Shown: piece by piece, positions 47,054 to 55,079 of the stretch
Numbering within the stretch: position 1 is the stretch's first letter
How the letters are laid out: each line of letters begins with the position of its first letter
Source: Hydrogenophaga sp.
Lineage (GTDB): Bacteria > Pseudomonadota > Gammaproteobacteria > Burkholderiales > Burkholderiaceae_C
DNA: 64,000 bases
NCBI GenBank assembly: GCA_018993155.1
Contig: JAGKSX010000017.1
Location: 1 to 64,000 of the forward strand
Direction: 5' to 3'
The notes under the pieces: model-generated
Databases searched by the model: none
What the model was told of the DNA's origin: nothing
What the model saw: the letters and a program-made list of their open reading frames with translations, nothing else
Program-made: the position numbers and the translations under genes

Positions 47054-47704
47054 ATGGGCCTCACGATCTACGGCATTCCCGCTTCCCGCGCTGTGCGCCC
47101 GCTCTGGGCCGCCACCGAACTGGGCCTGGATTTCAGGCACGTCGAGCTGGCCTACCAGGACCGCGGCACGCGCACGCCCGAGTTCCTCGCGATCAACCCC
47201 AATGGCCGCGTGCCGGCGGTGGTGGATGCCCGGCCTGAGGGCGATGTGGTGGTGTGGGAGAGCATGGCCTGCGCGCTGTACATCGCGCGGCACCACGGCC
47301 CGGCCGACGGTGCAAGCATCACGCCGGCCACGCCGCACGAAGACGCCGAAGCCCTGCGCTGGAGCTTCTGGGCCATGACCGAAACCGAGGCCGATGCCCT
47401 CACGGTGCTGATGCACCGGCTGGTGATGCCCACGGAGCGGCGCAAGCCCGAGCTGGCCGACGCGGCCGAGCGCCGCCTGGCGGTGCCGCTGCGCGTGATC
47501 GAGCGGCACCTGCAGGGCCAGAAAGAGGCGGGCCAGGCCCACCTCGCCGCCGCGCGTTTCACCGTGGCCGACCTGTGCGTGGCCAGCGTCTTGAACTGGG
47601 CGCGCCCGTCCAGGGTGCTGATGGACGCCCACCCGCTCACGCACGAATGGATCCGGTGCTGCATGGCGCGCCCGGCCTACCTCGCGGTGCGCGAGAACGG
47701 CTGA
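47054..47704 (+). CDS. Glutathione S-transferase family protein
   Basis: 216 residues. An N-terminal thioredoxin-like domain with IPASRAVRPLWAATELGLDF and NPNGRVPAVVD (the cis-Pro segment), ESMACALYIA (glutathione gamma-glutamyl contact), then the all-helical domain ending FTVADLCVASVL. Serine 10 is a likely active residue. Substrate unknown. Confidence 0.88.
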   Translation: MGLTIYGIPASRAVRPLWAATELGLDFRHVELAYQDRGTRTPEFLAINPNGRVPAVVDARPEGDVVVWESMACALYIARHHGPADGASITPATPHEDAEALRWSFWAMTETEADALTVLMHRLVMPTERRKPELADAAERRLAVPLRVIERHLQGQKEAGQAHLAAARFTVADLCVASVLNWARPSRVLMDAHPLTHEWIRCCMARPAYLAVRENG

Positions 47705-47713
47705 GCGCCGGGC

Positions 47714-48175
47714 TCAGAAGCCCCAGAGCAGCTGTTTGGCGATCCAGCCGCCCACGCCTTCTTCGCGTTCCACGCGCACCCAGTCGGCCCGCTTCTCGCG
47801 CGTGCGCAGCAACTCGCCGTACTCCGCTTTGCCCACGATGCGGTGCTGTGCGCCCGGGCCGCTGCGGATGTTGGCGACCTTCGCCTTCACGACGTGGTGC
47901 GGCGTGTTGCCGGTGAACGAGCGCGCGACCCAGCCCGTGTCGCCTTCGAAGTCGAGCACCTTGATCCAGCTGCCCTTGCGCTCGGTGATCTGCAGCGGGT
48001 AGCCCCGCTTGAGCTCCCACAGCACGGCGGCCTTGGTGCTCGGGCCTTCGCGCATGTTGAGCGTGCTGCCCTGCACGCTGACCATGCTTTGCGCCTGCGC
48101 CACGCTCGTGCTGAGCGCGAGCAGGCACAGGCCGGCGGCGGCGATGAGGTGTCGGGCGGGGAGGGGGGCGTTCAT
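47714..48175 (-). CDS. Periplasmic double-SH3 protein
   Basis: 153 residues with a signal peptide (LIAAAGLCLLALSTSVAQAQ) and two bacterial SH3 domains: SMVSVQGSTLNMREGPSTKAAVLW and VVKAKVANIRSGPGAQHRIV. Bacterial SH3 domains often bind peptidoglycan. Function otherwise unknown. It follows hpnE by 86 nt on the same strand. Confidence 0.87.
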   Translation of the reverse strand: MNAPLPARHLIAAAGLCLLALSTSVAQAQSMVSVQGSTLNMREGPSTKAAVLWELKRGYPLQITERKGSWIKVLDFEGDTGWVARSFTGNTPHHVVKAKVANIRSGPGAQHRIVGKAEYGELLRTREKRADWVRVEREEGVGGWIAKQLLWGF

Positions 48176-48261
48176 CCGCGAGGTCTCCTTCGGGTCGGGG
48201 TTGAAAAAAATGTCACACGGTGTGAACCCCGTGCGCCCCAGAGGTTCCGCAGAGGGGTCGA

Positions 48262-49623
48262 TCAGTGGGCTTCGGTGGCGAGCCGGGCCGCCGCGAGGCC
48301 GCTGCGCACCGCGCCTTCGAGGGTGGCGGGGTAGGGCCCGTCCACGTAGTCGCCTGCGGCCCAGAGCCCGGGGGCGATGGCCTGCATCGGCCGCACCAGG
48401 CCGGGCGTGCAGGCAAAGGTGGCGCGCTTTTCCACCACGGTCTGCACGGCCTGCAGCGCGGGCAGGCCCAGCTGTCGCCGGCCTTGTTCGAGCACCTGGG
48501 TCTGCAGGTCGTCGCGGTCCTCGCCGCTGGTGCTCACCACGAAGGCCAACAGGCCTTGCGCGGCCGGGTCCGCAGGGCTGAGCTGGCCCCGGTCGAACAC
48601 GAACTGCGCGGGGGCGGTCTGGGCGTCGGGCTCGGCGCGCAGGGCCAGCATGGGCGAGGCCAGGCGCGCGCCGGGTGCCCAGGCATACACGGTCGTGATG
48701 GCCGTGAAGGGCAACGCGCGGGCCGAGCGGGCCCAGGCCTTGAGGATGGGCTCGGTGCCTTCGTCGCAGGCGTCGGCGGCCTGACGGATGGCTTTTTCGG
48801 CGGGGCTCGCGGCGGTGGCCCAGATCACGCGGTCAAAGGCCTCTTCGCCACCTTCATGGCCGAGCATCCATTGCGCCGCCAGCGGGCGCAGGGTGCTCAC
48901 GCGGGTGCCGATGCGCATCTGGGTCGAGCCGCCATGGCGCAGCAGCCACTCGGCCGCCGCATCGGGGAACAGGCGCGAGAGATCGGTGCGCGGCAGCAGC
49001 AGGCTGGACGCGCTGAAGCCCGCGAAGCCCTTGCCGAACAGGGCGTCGCGCAGCACGCGCAGGAACACCGCCGCGCTCGCGTCCACCGTGGGCGTGTTCA
49101 GCGCGGACACGCACAGGGGCTCGATGAGTTCCTGCACCACGCGCGCGGGCAGGCGGGCGCACAGCTCGGCCACGGTGAGCATCGGGTCGCACTCGAAGCC
49201 CTGGCGCTGCCAGCGCAGCGAAGCGGTGACGAGCGAGAGCCGTTCGCGCCAGCGCCAGCTGCGCGTGGTGGCGATGGCCGCGAGCGCGTCCAGCGGCGCG
49301 GGCCAGTGCGCAGCCCAGGCGGGTGTCTGCAGGCCCGAGCCGTCGGTGTGCGGCAGGGCGAGGCGCAGGGCCAGCAGCGCCTGGGAGAGGTCCAGCCCCA
49401 CGCGCTGCATCAGCGCCAGCGTGTCGCCGTAGGCGCCGATGAGGATGTGTTGTCCGTTGTCGATCGTGAGAGGTGTGCCGTCGGGCAACTGCGCGGGCAG
49501 GGCGCGCGCGCGGCCCCCCAGCGTGCGGGCCGATTCGAACACCGTCACATCGACGCCGCGCGAAGCGGCTTCCACCGCGGCGGCCATGCCGGCCCAGCCG
49601 GCACCGACGACGGCGAGCTTCAT
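48262..49623 (-). CDS. hpnE: Squalene-associated FAD-dependent desaturase (HpnE)
   Basis: HpnE removes the hydroxyl of hydroxysqualene to give squalene, the hopanoid precursor. 453 residues. The FAD-binding VVGAGWAGMAAAVEAASRG at the N-terminus, NGQHILIGAY and the C-terminal GDYVDGPYPATLEGAVRSG motif of amine-oxidase-like enzymes are present. Downstream of hpnD, with a repeat element in the 91-nt gap. hpnC, normally next to these two, is not in the window. Confidence 0.9.
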   Translation of the reverse strand: MKLAVVGAGWAGMAAAVEAASRGVDVTVFESARTLGGRARALPAQLPDGTPLTIDNGQHILIGAYGDTLALMQRVGLDLSQALLALRLALPHTDGSGLQTPAWAAHWPAPLDALAAIATTRSWRWRERLSLVTASLRWQRQGFECDPMLTVAELCARLPARVVQELIEPLCVSALNTPTVDASAAVFLRVLRDALFGKGFAGFSASSLLLPRTDLSRLFPDAAAEWLLRHGGSTQMRIGTRVSTLRPLAAQWMLGHEGGEEAFDRVIWATAASPAEKAIRQAADACDEGTEPILKAWARSARALPFTAITTVYAWAPGARLASPMLALRAEPDAQTAPAQFVFDRGQLSPADPAAQGLLAFVVSTSGEDRDDLQTQVLEQGRRQLGLPALQAVQTVVEKRATFACTPGLVRPMQAIAPGLWAAGDYVDGPYPATLEGAVRSGLAAARLATEAH

Positions 49624-49648
49624 AGGACGCGAAGCAGGCCGCCGCGCC

Positions 49649-49715
49649 GGGCCGCCCCAAGCAAGGCCAGCCCCCTGGGGGGGCAGCGACCCGCGCAGCG
49701 GTGGAGCGTGGGGGT
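49649..49715. repeat. C/G-rich extragenic hairpin element (copy 1)
   Basis: CCCCCTGGGGGGG followed by a second stem around CCGCGCAGCGG and a run of G. It resembles extragenic repeats common in Comamonadaceae genomes and the element at 60300-60356. It fills the hpnD-hpnE gap. Confidence 0.6.
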
Positions 49716-50581
49716 CATAGCCTGCCCAGGGCCTGGACTTTCCAGGCCAGCCAGAACTTGCGCAAAGGCGTCAGGCTCACGCGCTGGGTCAGCACCAGCA
49801 GCGGGTCGGCCGCGATTTCCCTGAGCAGGGTGCGGTAGATGCTGGCCATCATCAGGCCAGGTTTCTGGGCACGGCGGTCGGCCGCGGGCAAGAGGGCCAG
49901 GGCATCGTCGTAGGTCTGCAGGGCGCGCGTGCACTGGAACTGCATCAGCGCGTGGAAGCGGCGCTGGAAGTCGGCCACATCGGTGCCAGGCGCGGCGCCG
50001 CGCTGCAGCAGCTCATGGGCCCGCACGTTGAAGCTCTGCAGCTCGTTCACGGGCAGGTAGATGCGCCCGCGCGTGGCGTCCTCGCCCACGTCGCGGATGA
50101 TGTTGGTGAGCTGGAAGGCCAGGCCCAGGCGGTGGGCGTATTCGGTGGTGGCGATCTGCGTCTGGCCGAAGATGCGCGCCGCCACCTCCCCCACCACGCC
50201 GGCCACCAGGTGGCAGTAGCGCTGCAGGTTGGCGAAGTCGAGGTAGCGGTTCTGCTCCAGGTCCATCTGGCAACCGTCGATCACGGCCAGCAGGTGGCGG
50301 ATCTCGATCTCGTAGGTCTTGGCCAGCGGCATCAGCGCCTGCATCACCGGGTGGCTGGGCTCGCCGGCATAGGCCTGCGCCACCTCGCGGCGCCACCAGG
50401 CCAGCTTGGTCTGGGCCACGGCGGGGTCGCTGACCTCGTCCACCACGTCGTCCACCTCGCGGCAGAAAGCGTAGAAGGCGGTGATGGCCGCGCGGCGCTC
50501 GGCCGGCAGGAACAGGAAGGCGTAGTAGAAGCTGCTGCCCGAGGCAGCGGCTTTTTGCTGGACGTAGTCTTGAGGGCTCAT
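49715..50581 (-). CDS. hpnD: Presqualene diphosphate synthase (HpnD)
   Basis: Condenses two farnesyl diphosphates to presqualene diphosphate for hopanoid synthesis. 288 residues. Two aspartate-rich motifs, FCREVDDVVDE and NIIRDVGEDATRGRIYLP, are intact. The ATG at 50581 begins the family-like MSPQDYVQQKAAASGSSFYYAF. Confidence 0.92.
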   Translation of the reverse strand: MSPQDYVQQKAAASGSSFYYAFLFLPAERRAAITAFYAFCREVDDVVDEVSDPAVAQTKLAWWRREVAQAYAGEPSHPVMQALMPLAKTYEIEIRHLLAVIDGCQMDLEQNRYLDFANLQRYCHLVAGVVGEVAARIFGQTQIATTEYAHRLGLAFQLTNIIRDVGEDATRGRIYLPVNELQSFNVRAHELLQRGAAPGTDVADFQRRFHALMQFQCTRALQTYDDALALLPAADRRAQKPGLMMASIYRTLLREIAADPLLVLTQRVSLTPLRKFWLAWKVQALGRL

Positions 50582-50676
50582 GCGTGGTGCGATCCGGGGC
50601 CCAAGTGTACGCACCCGGGCCCACCGCCTGCGGGTAGGATGGGCCAGCGATCCAGCGCGTCCCCACGAGGTGCCCC

Positions 50677-50988
50677 ATGAACGATTCGAACCGTCGCGTC
50701 TTTCTGTTGCGAGCGGCCGCCACAAGCGCGGCCGGCTGGGCCGCCTCGGCGCCGGCCCAGCCGGCCCTGGTGGGCGACAAGGACCCCACCGCCCTGGCCC
50801 TGGGCTACACGCCCGACACCCAGAAGGTGGACCCGCGCAAGTTCCCCAGGCACACCCCGGCGCAGACCTGCCGCAACTGCCAGCTCTACACCGGCAAGCC
50901 CGGTGACGCGGTGGGGGGCTGCACCCTCTTCACCGGCAAGATGGTGGTGGCCAACGGCTGGTGCAGCGCCCACGTGCCCAAGGGCTGA
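50677..50988 (+). CDS. High-potential iron-sulfur protein (HiPIP)
   Basis: 103 residues. A twin-arginine-type leader (NRRVFLLRAAATSAAGWAASAPAQPA) is followed by a HiPIP domain with four cysteines, Cys65, Cys68, Cys82 and Cys96 (CRNC, GGC, GWC), which bind a 4Fe-4S cluster. A periplasmic electron carrier. Divergent from hpnD. Confidence 0.95.
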   Translation: MNDSNRRVFLLRAAATSAAGWAASAPAQPALVGDKDPTALALGYTPDTQKVDPRKFPRHTPAQTCRNCQLYTGKPGDAVGGCTLFTGKMVVANGWCSAHVPKG

Positions 50989-51006
50989 CGCGGGCGCCGC
51001 CCGGGC

Positions 51007-51663
51007 TCACTTGCGGGCCTTGGCCACTTCCTCTGCCACCAGTGCGAGGAGCTGCTCGCGCCCGAAGCTGGGCAGAGCCCGGCCATTGACGAAGAAGGTG
51101 GGCGTCTTGGTCACTTCCAGCGCGGTGAGGTCTTCGATGTCCTGCCGCAGCGCGGCCGCGAGTTCGGGCCGCTGGGCGTCCTCGATGGCCTGGTTGATGT
51201 CCAGCCCGGCCTGTTCGGCGGCCTGGAAGGCCACGCGCAAGTTGGGCTGGGCATGGTCGGCCCACTGCGGTTGCGCGGCCAGCACGGCGTCGAGCACGGG
51301 CGCGTACTTGTTCTGCCGCTTGGCCGCTTCCAGCAGCAGGACGATCTGGTCCGAGCCCTGGTGGAAGGGCGCGTAGCGGATCACCACGCGCACCTCATTG
51401 GGGTACTGCGCCAGCAGGCCCTTGACCACGGGGTGGAAGGCACGGCAGGTCTCGCAGGCCGGGTCGAAGAACTCGACGATGGTCACCGGCGCGCCCTGCG
51501 GGCCGAACACCGGCGAATGCATGCGCACGAGGCGCGCCTGTTGCTGGGTGACCTTGTCCATCTGCGAGTTCTGCACACGCTGCTGGTACAGGTAGGCGCC
51601 CAGGCCGAACGCAGTGAGCACGACGGCGACGAGCGCGATCACGGTGATTTTCTTGGAGATCAT
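51007..51663 (-). CDS. DsbA/DsbG-like thiol:disulfide oxidoreductase
   Basis: A 218-residue membrane-anchored thioredoxin-fold protein. Membrane segment about 6-24; active site Cys70-Glu-Thr-Cys73 (FFDPACETCRAFHP); cis-Pro in TKTPTFFVNG. Resembles BdbD/DsbA-like partners of DsbB. The start ATG (51663) overlaps the dsbB stop as ATGA, so the pair is translated together and is probably a redox couple. Confidence 0.9.
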   Translation of the reverse strand: MISKKITVIALVAVVLTAFGLGAYLYQQRVQNSQMDKVTQQQARLVRMHSPVFGPQGAPVTIVEFFDPACETCRAFHPVVKGLLAQYPNEVRVVIRYAPFHQGSDQIVLLLEAAKRQNKYAPVLDAVLAAQPQWADHAQPNLRVAFQAAEQAGLDINQAIEDAQRPELAAALRQDIEDLTALEVTKTPTFFVNGRALPSFGREQLLALVAEEVAKARK

Positions 51664-52076
51664 CGGGAGGTCTTTCGAAGGAACAGGGTGAGCAGAAGGC
51701 CGATGGCTGCGAAGGCGGCCAGGGAGAGCCAGGGAATCTGGATGCCGTTGAGGATTTCGAGCCGCTGGTCCGCGCACGAGACACCGGCACTGCACGGCAG
51801 CCAGGCCTTGGGAATGAGGCCGGCCACCAGCAGCGTGTGGTAACCCGCCATGGCGGTGCCGCCCAGCGCGAGCGGCAGCGCGTAGACCGCGCCACGCCGG
51901 TCTTCGCTGAAGCAGGCCATGCCCAGGATGAGCGCGAGGGGGAACATGAAGATGCGCTGGTACCAGCAGAGCTGGCAGGGCACCATCAACATGACCTCGC
52001 CGATGAACAGCGCGCCGGCCGTCGCGGCGAGCGCCACCAGCCAGGCCAGGAGCAGAAGCGTCCAGGGATTCTTCAT
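51660..52076 (-). CDS. DsbB-family disulfide bond protein
   Basis: A 138-residue inner-membrane protein with four membrane segments. The quinone-linked pair Cys34/Cys37 (CQLCWYQR) and the second pair Cys95/Cys101 (CSAGVSC) are both present. Shorter than E. coli DsbB and closer to the BdbC type. It would reoxidise the adjacent DsbA-like protein. ATGA overlaps at both ends. Confidence 0.92.
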   Translation of the reverse strand: MKNPWTLLLLAWLVALAATAGALFIGEVMLMVPCQLCWYQRIFMFPLALILGMACFSEDRRGAVYALPLALGGTAMAGYHTLLVAGLIPKAWLPCSAGVSCADQRLEILNGIQIPWLSLAAFAAIGLLLTLFLRKTSR

Positions 52077-52588
52077 GGGCGGGCGTCCGGTGTGGCGACG
52101 GGCGCGGCAGGCCGCCGCAGCGAGAGCAGGGCCCAGGCGATGACGGCGGTCACGACGAACACGTCGGCCAGGTTGAAGGCTGGCCAATGCAGGCCGCGCC
52201 AATGGAAGTCCAGGAAGTCCACCACCGCGCCGGTCTGCACGCGGTCGATGAGGTTGCCCGCGCCACCGGCCACGATCACCGCGCCGAGCCAGCGCTCCAT
52301 CGGCTCGACGTGGCGCGTCATGCTCACGAAGCTGATGGCCACCACCACGATCAGGCCGACGGCGATGAGGAACGGGCGCTGCCAGCCGTCGGCATCGGCC
52401 AGCAGCGAAAACGCCGCGCCGGTGTTGAGCACATGGACCAGGTTCAGCCAGGGGGTAAGTTCAATGCCCGTGCCCAGCGGGATCGTGGCGGCGAAGTGGG
52501 CCTTGGTGGCCTGGTCCGCGCCCACCAGCGCGACGACGAGAACCAGCCAGGCCCAACGGGGGGATCGGCGGAGCCAATGGAGTGACAT
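52073..52588 (-). CDS. lspA: Lipoprotein signal peptidase
   Basis: Signal peptidase II, cleaves prolipoproteins at the inner membrane. 171 residues, four membrane segments. Catalytic aspartates lie in GNLIDRV and FNLADV; HVLNTGAAFSLL is conserved. Start at 52588 with GAGGTG 6 nt upstream. As in pbrC of lead resistance operons, this copy sits in a metal cluster and may be an additional, cluster-borne enzyme; whether a housekeeping copy exists elsewhere is unknown. Confidence 0.92.
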   Translation of the reverse strand: MSLHWLRRSPRWAWLVLVVALVGADQATKAHFAATIPLGTGIELTPWLNLVHVLNTGAAFSLLADADGWQRPFLIAVGLIVVVAISFVSMTRHVEPMERWLGAVIVAGGAGNLIDRVQTGAVVDFLDFHWRGLHWPAFNLADVFVVTAVIAWALLSLRRPAAPVATPDARP

Positions 52589-52730
52589 GGGTTGCACCTC
52601 TTCGAAGAGAGCAGGAATGAGAGAAGAGCACGCGACCCGGAAGGCCGCTCGCCGCTGCGTGAGGAGGGGAGGCGCGGGCGCGGCGCCGCGAACGGCGCTG
52701 CCAAAGGCGGATGAGGCCGCTGCCCGGGGG

Positions 52731-53069
52731 TCAGCCCCGGGCGCTCCACTGAGGCCGGTCGGGCAGGTCGGCCGGCCTCGACGCCGGCACCACGGTGGCC
52801 CCCGTCAGTGGGAAGGCCGGTGCGCTCGCGAAGGGGCGGCGCGGTTCTTGGAACAAGGCCAGGGGGCAGCCGTTGTGGCAGGTGCCGCAATCGGCGTGGT
52901 GCGCCGTGCTGGTATCCAGCCCCGGCGTATTGGTGGCGCAATGGGAATGGGGGCAGTGCACCACCACCTGAGGCTCGCGTTCATGCGGGGCGGGTGTACC
53001 GCCCATCGCAGCCCAGGAGAACTGCAACGGCAAGAGCACCCACAGGAAGACGGCGAGCCACGAACGCAT
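52731..53069 (-). CDS. CzcI-like periplasmic metal-resistance protein
   Basis: 112 residues with signal peptide MRSWLAVFLWVLLPLQFSWAA, close to the CzcI leader pattern. The mature part is His/Cys-rich (CPHSHC, HHADCGTCHNGC), consistent with metal binding. Its start overlaps the DUF3703 stop by one base. CzcI-like proteins modulate metal efflux systems; the role here is inferred. Confidence 0.7.
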   Translation of the reverse strand: MRSWLAVFLWVLLPLQFSWAAMGGTPAPHEREPQVVVHCPHSHCATNTPGLDTSTAHHADCGTCHNGCPLALFQEPRRPFASAPAFPLTGATVVPASRPADLPDRPQWSARG

Positions 53070-53446
53070 CAGGGGATTGTAGGAGTGGCCTGGGCGATGG
53101 CCTCGGCGATGTCCGCGCGCACGGCCATGGGCTGGAAGGCGCTGACCTGCGACCGCCCCGGGTTGCCGATCGGCAGGCGCCCTGTGAGGTGGCCCAGGGG
53201 CACGAGCAGCAGCCGCAGTACCTGCCCGGCCCCCTCGCGCGCGTCCCGGGTGCGCCAGGCCTGGCCGAGCATCAGCCAATGGGTCTCCAGGTGGGGCCGG
53301 AAACGGGTCTGGCCGACCACATGGGCCGCCTCCAGCAGCCGCCAGCGCTCGCGGGTCGCGGTGGCGGGCAGTGCATCGAAGCGCGACAGCAGGCGGGCAT
53401 AGATCACCGGGTCGAAGCCCGGCACGGCGGCGGGCTCAGTGCGCAT
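53069..53446 (-). CDS. DUF3703 family protein
   Basis: 125 residues, soluble. The pattern FDALPATATRERWRLLEAAHVVGQTRFRPHLETHWLML matches DUF3703, a small family found beside cation exporters. Start ATG 53446 overlaps the exporter's 3' end by 11 nt; a GTG 30 nt upstream is a less likely alternative. Function unknown. Confidence 0.8.
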   Translation of the reverse strand: MRTEPAAVPGFDPVIYARLLSRFDALPATATRERWRLLEAAHVVGQTRFRPHLETHWLMLGQAWRTRDAREGAGQVLRLLLVPLGHLTGRLPIGNPGRSQVSAFQPMAVRADIAEAIAQATPTIP

Positions 53447-54092
53447 GGTCGTGGTGTCCGTGGGCTTCGCTTTCACCGGCGAGCTCGCCGCGCGCCTGGC
53501 GCAGCACCTGCCAGCCGCCGTGCAGGGCCAGCGCGGCCATCAGGCTGGCCACCATCAGATCGGGCCAAGCGCTGCCGGTGCCGAACACGCCGAGCGCGGC
53601 CAGCATCACGGCCACGTTGCCGATGGCATCGTTGCGCGAGCACAGCCACACGCTGCGCATGTTGGCGTCGCCCTCGCGGAAGGCGTAGAGCATCCAGGCC
53701 ACGGCCACGTTGGACACCAGCGCGAGCACCCCGATCACGCCCATGGTGGTGGCATCGGGCACCTGGCCGTTCCAGGCCGCCCATGCCGCGCTGCCCAGGA
53801 TGTACAGGCCAAAGCCCATCATGCTCACCGCCTTGAGCACGGCCGCGCGGGCCCGCCAGGCCAGTGCCGAGGCGAGCACCGCGAGCGAGACGGCGTAGTT
53901 CAGCGCGTCACCCGCGAAGTCGATCGCGTCGGCCAGCAAAGCGAGCGAGCCGGCGCGCCAGCCGGCGACGATCTCGACCAGGAACATCGCCGCGTTGACC
54001 AGCAGGGCGATCCAGAGAATGCGGCGGTAGCGACCGAGGTCGGCGACCTCGGTGGGCTTGGGGGTGTCGTGGGAATGGCAATGGGCTGACAT
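53436..54092 (-). CDS. Cation diffusion facilitator (Cd/Zn/Co-type exporter)
   Basis: 218 residues, six membrane segments, short CDF without a large C-terminal domain. Ends His-rich (EAHGHHDHAH) and starts with HCHSHD. The TM2 site reads DxxxD (DAIDFAGDALNY) where CzcD has HxxxD, and TM5 has CSRND before AIGN. GAAAGGA precedes the ATG. Divergent from a MerR regulator; likely metal-induced efflux of a divalent cation. Confidence 0.88.
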   Translation of the reverse strand: MSAHCHSHDTPKPTEVADLGRYRRILWIALLVNAAMFLVEIVAGWRAGSLALLADAIDFAGDALNYAVSLAVLASALAWRARAAVLKAVSMMGFGLYILGSAAWAAWNGQVPDATTMGVIGVLALVSNVAVAWMLYAFREGDANMRSVWLCSRNDAIGNVAVMLAALGVFGTGSAWPDLMVASLMAALALHGGWQVLRQARGELAGESEAHGHHDHAH

Positions 54093-54114
54093 GGTTTTTC
54101 CTTTCGATGCCTGT

Positions 54115-54145
54115 ATTGAAAACCCTAAAGCGGCTACAGTGTCAA
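54115..54145 (-). promoter_or_regulatory. MerR-type promoter/operator for the exporter operon
   Basis: Minus strand: -35 TTGACA (54140-54145), 19-nt spacer, -10 TTCAAT (54115-54120). The spacer holds the dyad ACCCTAAAGCGGCTACAGTG (54122-54141, then T), typical of CadR/PbrR-family operators. The overlong spacer is the hallmark of MerR activation. Confidence 0.85.
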
Positions 54146-54159
54146 CAAGGAGAAACATC

Positions 54160-54591
54160 ATGCAGATCAAGGAGCTGGCCCGGGCCACCGGCGTGGACGT
54201 GGAAACCATCCGCTTCTACGAGAAGGAAGGTCTGCTGCCCGAGCCCGCGCGGCTGGACAATGGCTACCGCAACTATGACCAGCCGCATCTGGAGCGGCTG
54301 GCGTTCATCCGCCATTGCCGCGCGCTGGACATGCCGCTGGCCGACGTGAAACGCCTGCTCGGCTTCGTGGACGACCCCGAGGGCCATAGCCTCAATGTGG
54401 ACCAATTGGTGGACGAACAGCTCGGCCGCGTGCGCGCCCGTCTCAAGAGCATGCGGGCGCTGGAGAAACAATTGCTGCAACTTCGTTCGCGCTGCGACGG
54501 CGAGCACGAGGGCGGGGCGCCTTGCGGCATCCTGACCGAACTGGTCTCGGCCGCGCACGGGGAGGCCTGCGCCTGCCATCCCGACCATTGA
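54160..54591 (+). CDS. cadR: MerR-family metal-responsive regulator (CadR/PbrR-like)
   Basis: 143 residues. Winged helix at the N-terminus ([25 protein letters not shown]), a long dimerisation helix, metal-site cysteines Cys112 and Cys122, and a C-terminal CACH (Cys137, Cys139). The cysteine usually found near residue 77-79 is replaced: Ser77 stands where PbrR/ZntR relatives have Cys. AAGGAG lies 8 nt before the ATG. It probably activates the divergent exporter operon. Confidence 0.88.
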   Translation: MQIKELARATGVDVETIRFYEKEGLLPEPARLDNGYRNYDQPHLERLAFIRHCRALDMPLADVKRLLGFVDDPEGHSLNVDQLVDEQLGRVRARLKSMRALEKQLLQLRSRCDGEHEGGAPCGILTELVSAAHGEACACHPDH

Positions 54592-54614
54592 CGCCCTTTT
54601 TTTCCGGTTCCCCC

Positions 54615-54947
54615 ATGGACGCCCTGCGTATCACCTTCCTCTTTGCCGTCACTGCGCTCGCCGAGATCGTGGGTTGCTACCTCACCTGGCTCGTGTTCAA
54701 ACAGGGAAAGGTCGCCTGGCTGCTGCTGCCGGCGGCTCTCGCGCTGGGGCTGTTCGCCTGGCTGCTCACCTTGCATCCCGCCGCCGCCGGCCGCATTTAC
54801 GCGGCCTATGGCGGCATGTACATCGCCGTCGCCCTGGTCTGGCTGCGGCTGGTGGACGGCATCCCGCTCACCCGCTGGGACGTCGCGGGAGCGGTAATTG
54901 CCCTGACCGGGATGGCGGTGATCGCACTGCAGCCTCAGGGCGCCTGA
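54615..54947 (+). CDS. YnfA/UPF0060 family membrane protein
   Basis: 110 residues, four membrane segments. [17 protein letters not shown] and [24 protein letters not shown] are signature segments. Related to small multidrug resistance proteins; substrate unknown. It lies 23 nt after the MerR gene, so may be read with it. Confidence 0.92.
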   Translation: MDALRITFLFAVTALAEIVGCYLTWLVFKQGKVAWLLLPAALALGLFAWLLTLHPAAAGRIYAAYGGMYIAVALVWLRLVDGIPLTRWDVAGAVIALTGMAVIALQPQGA

Positions 54948-55079
54948 TCCCTCCCGTTCTCCTACGGCGAAAAGGGCACGTCGTCTGACACGGTGTTCGT
55001 GCGATCCCCGGCCTAATTTGGGCTCGGCTCACCCCCGGGTGGGCCCGCGTATCGAACGACCTGTTGAAAGGGAACTGCC

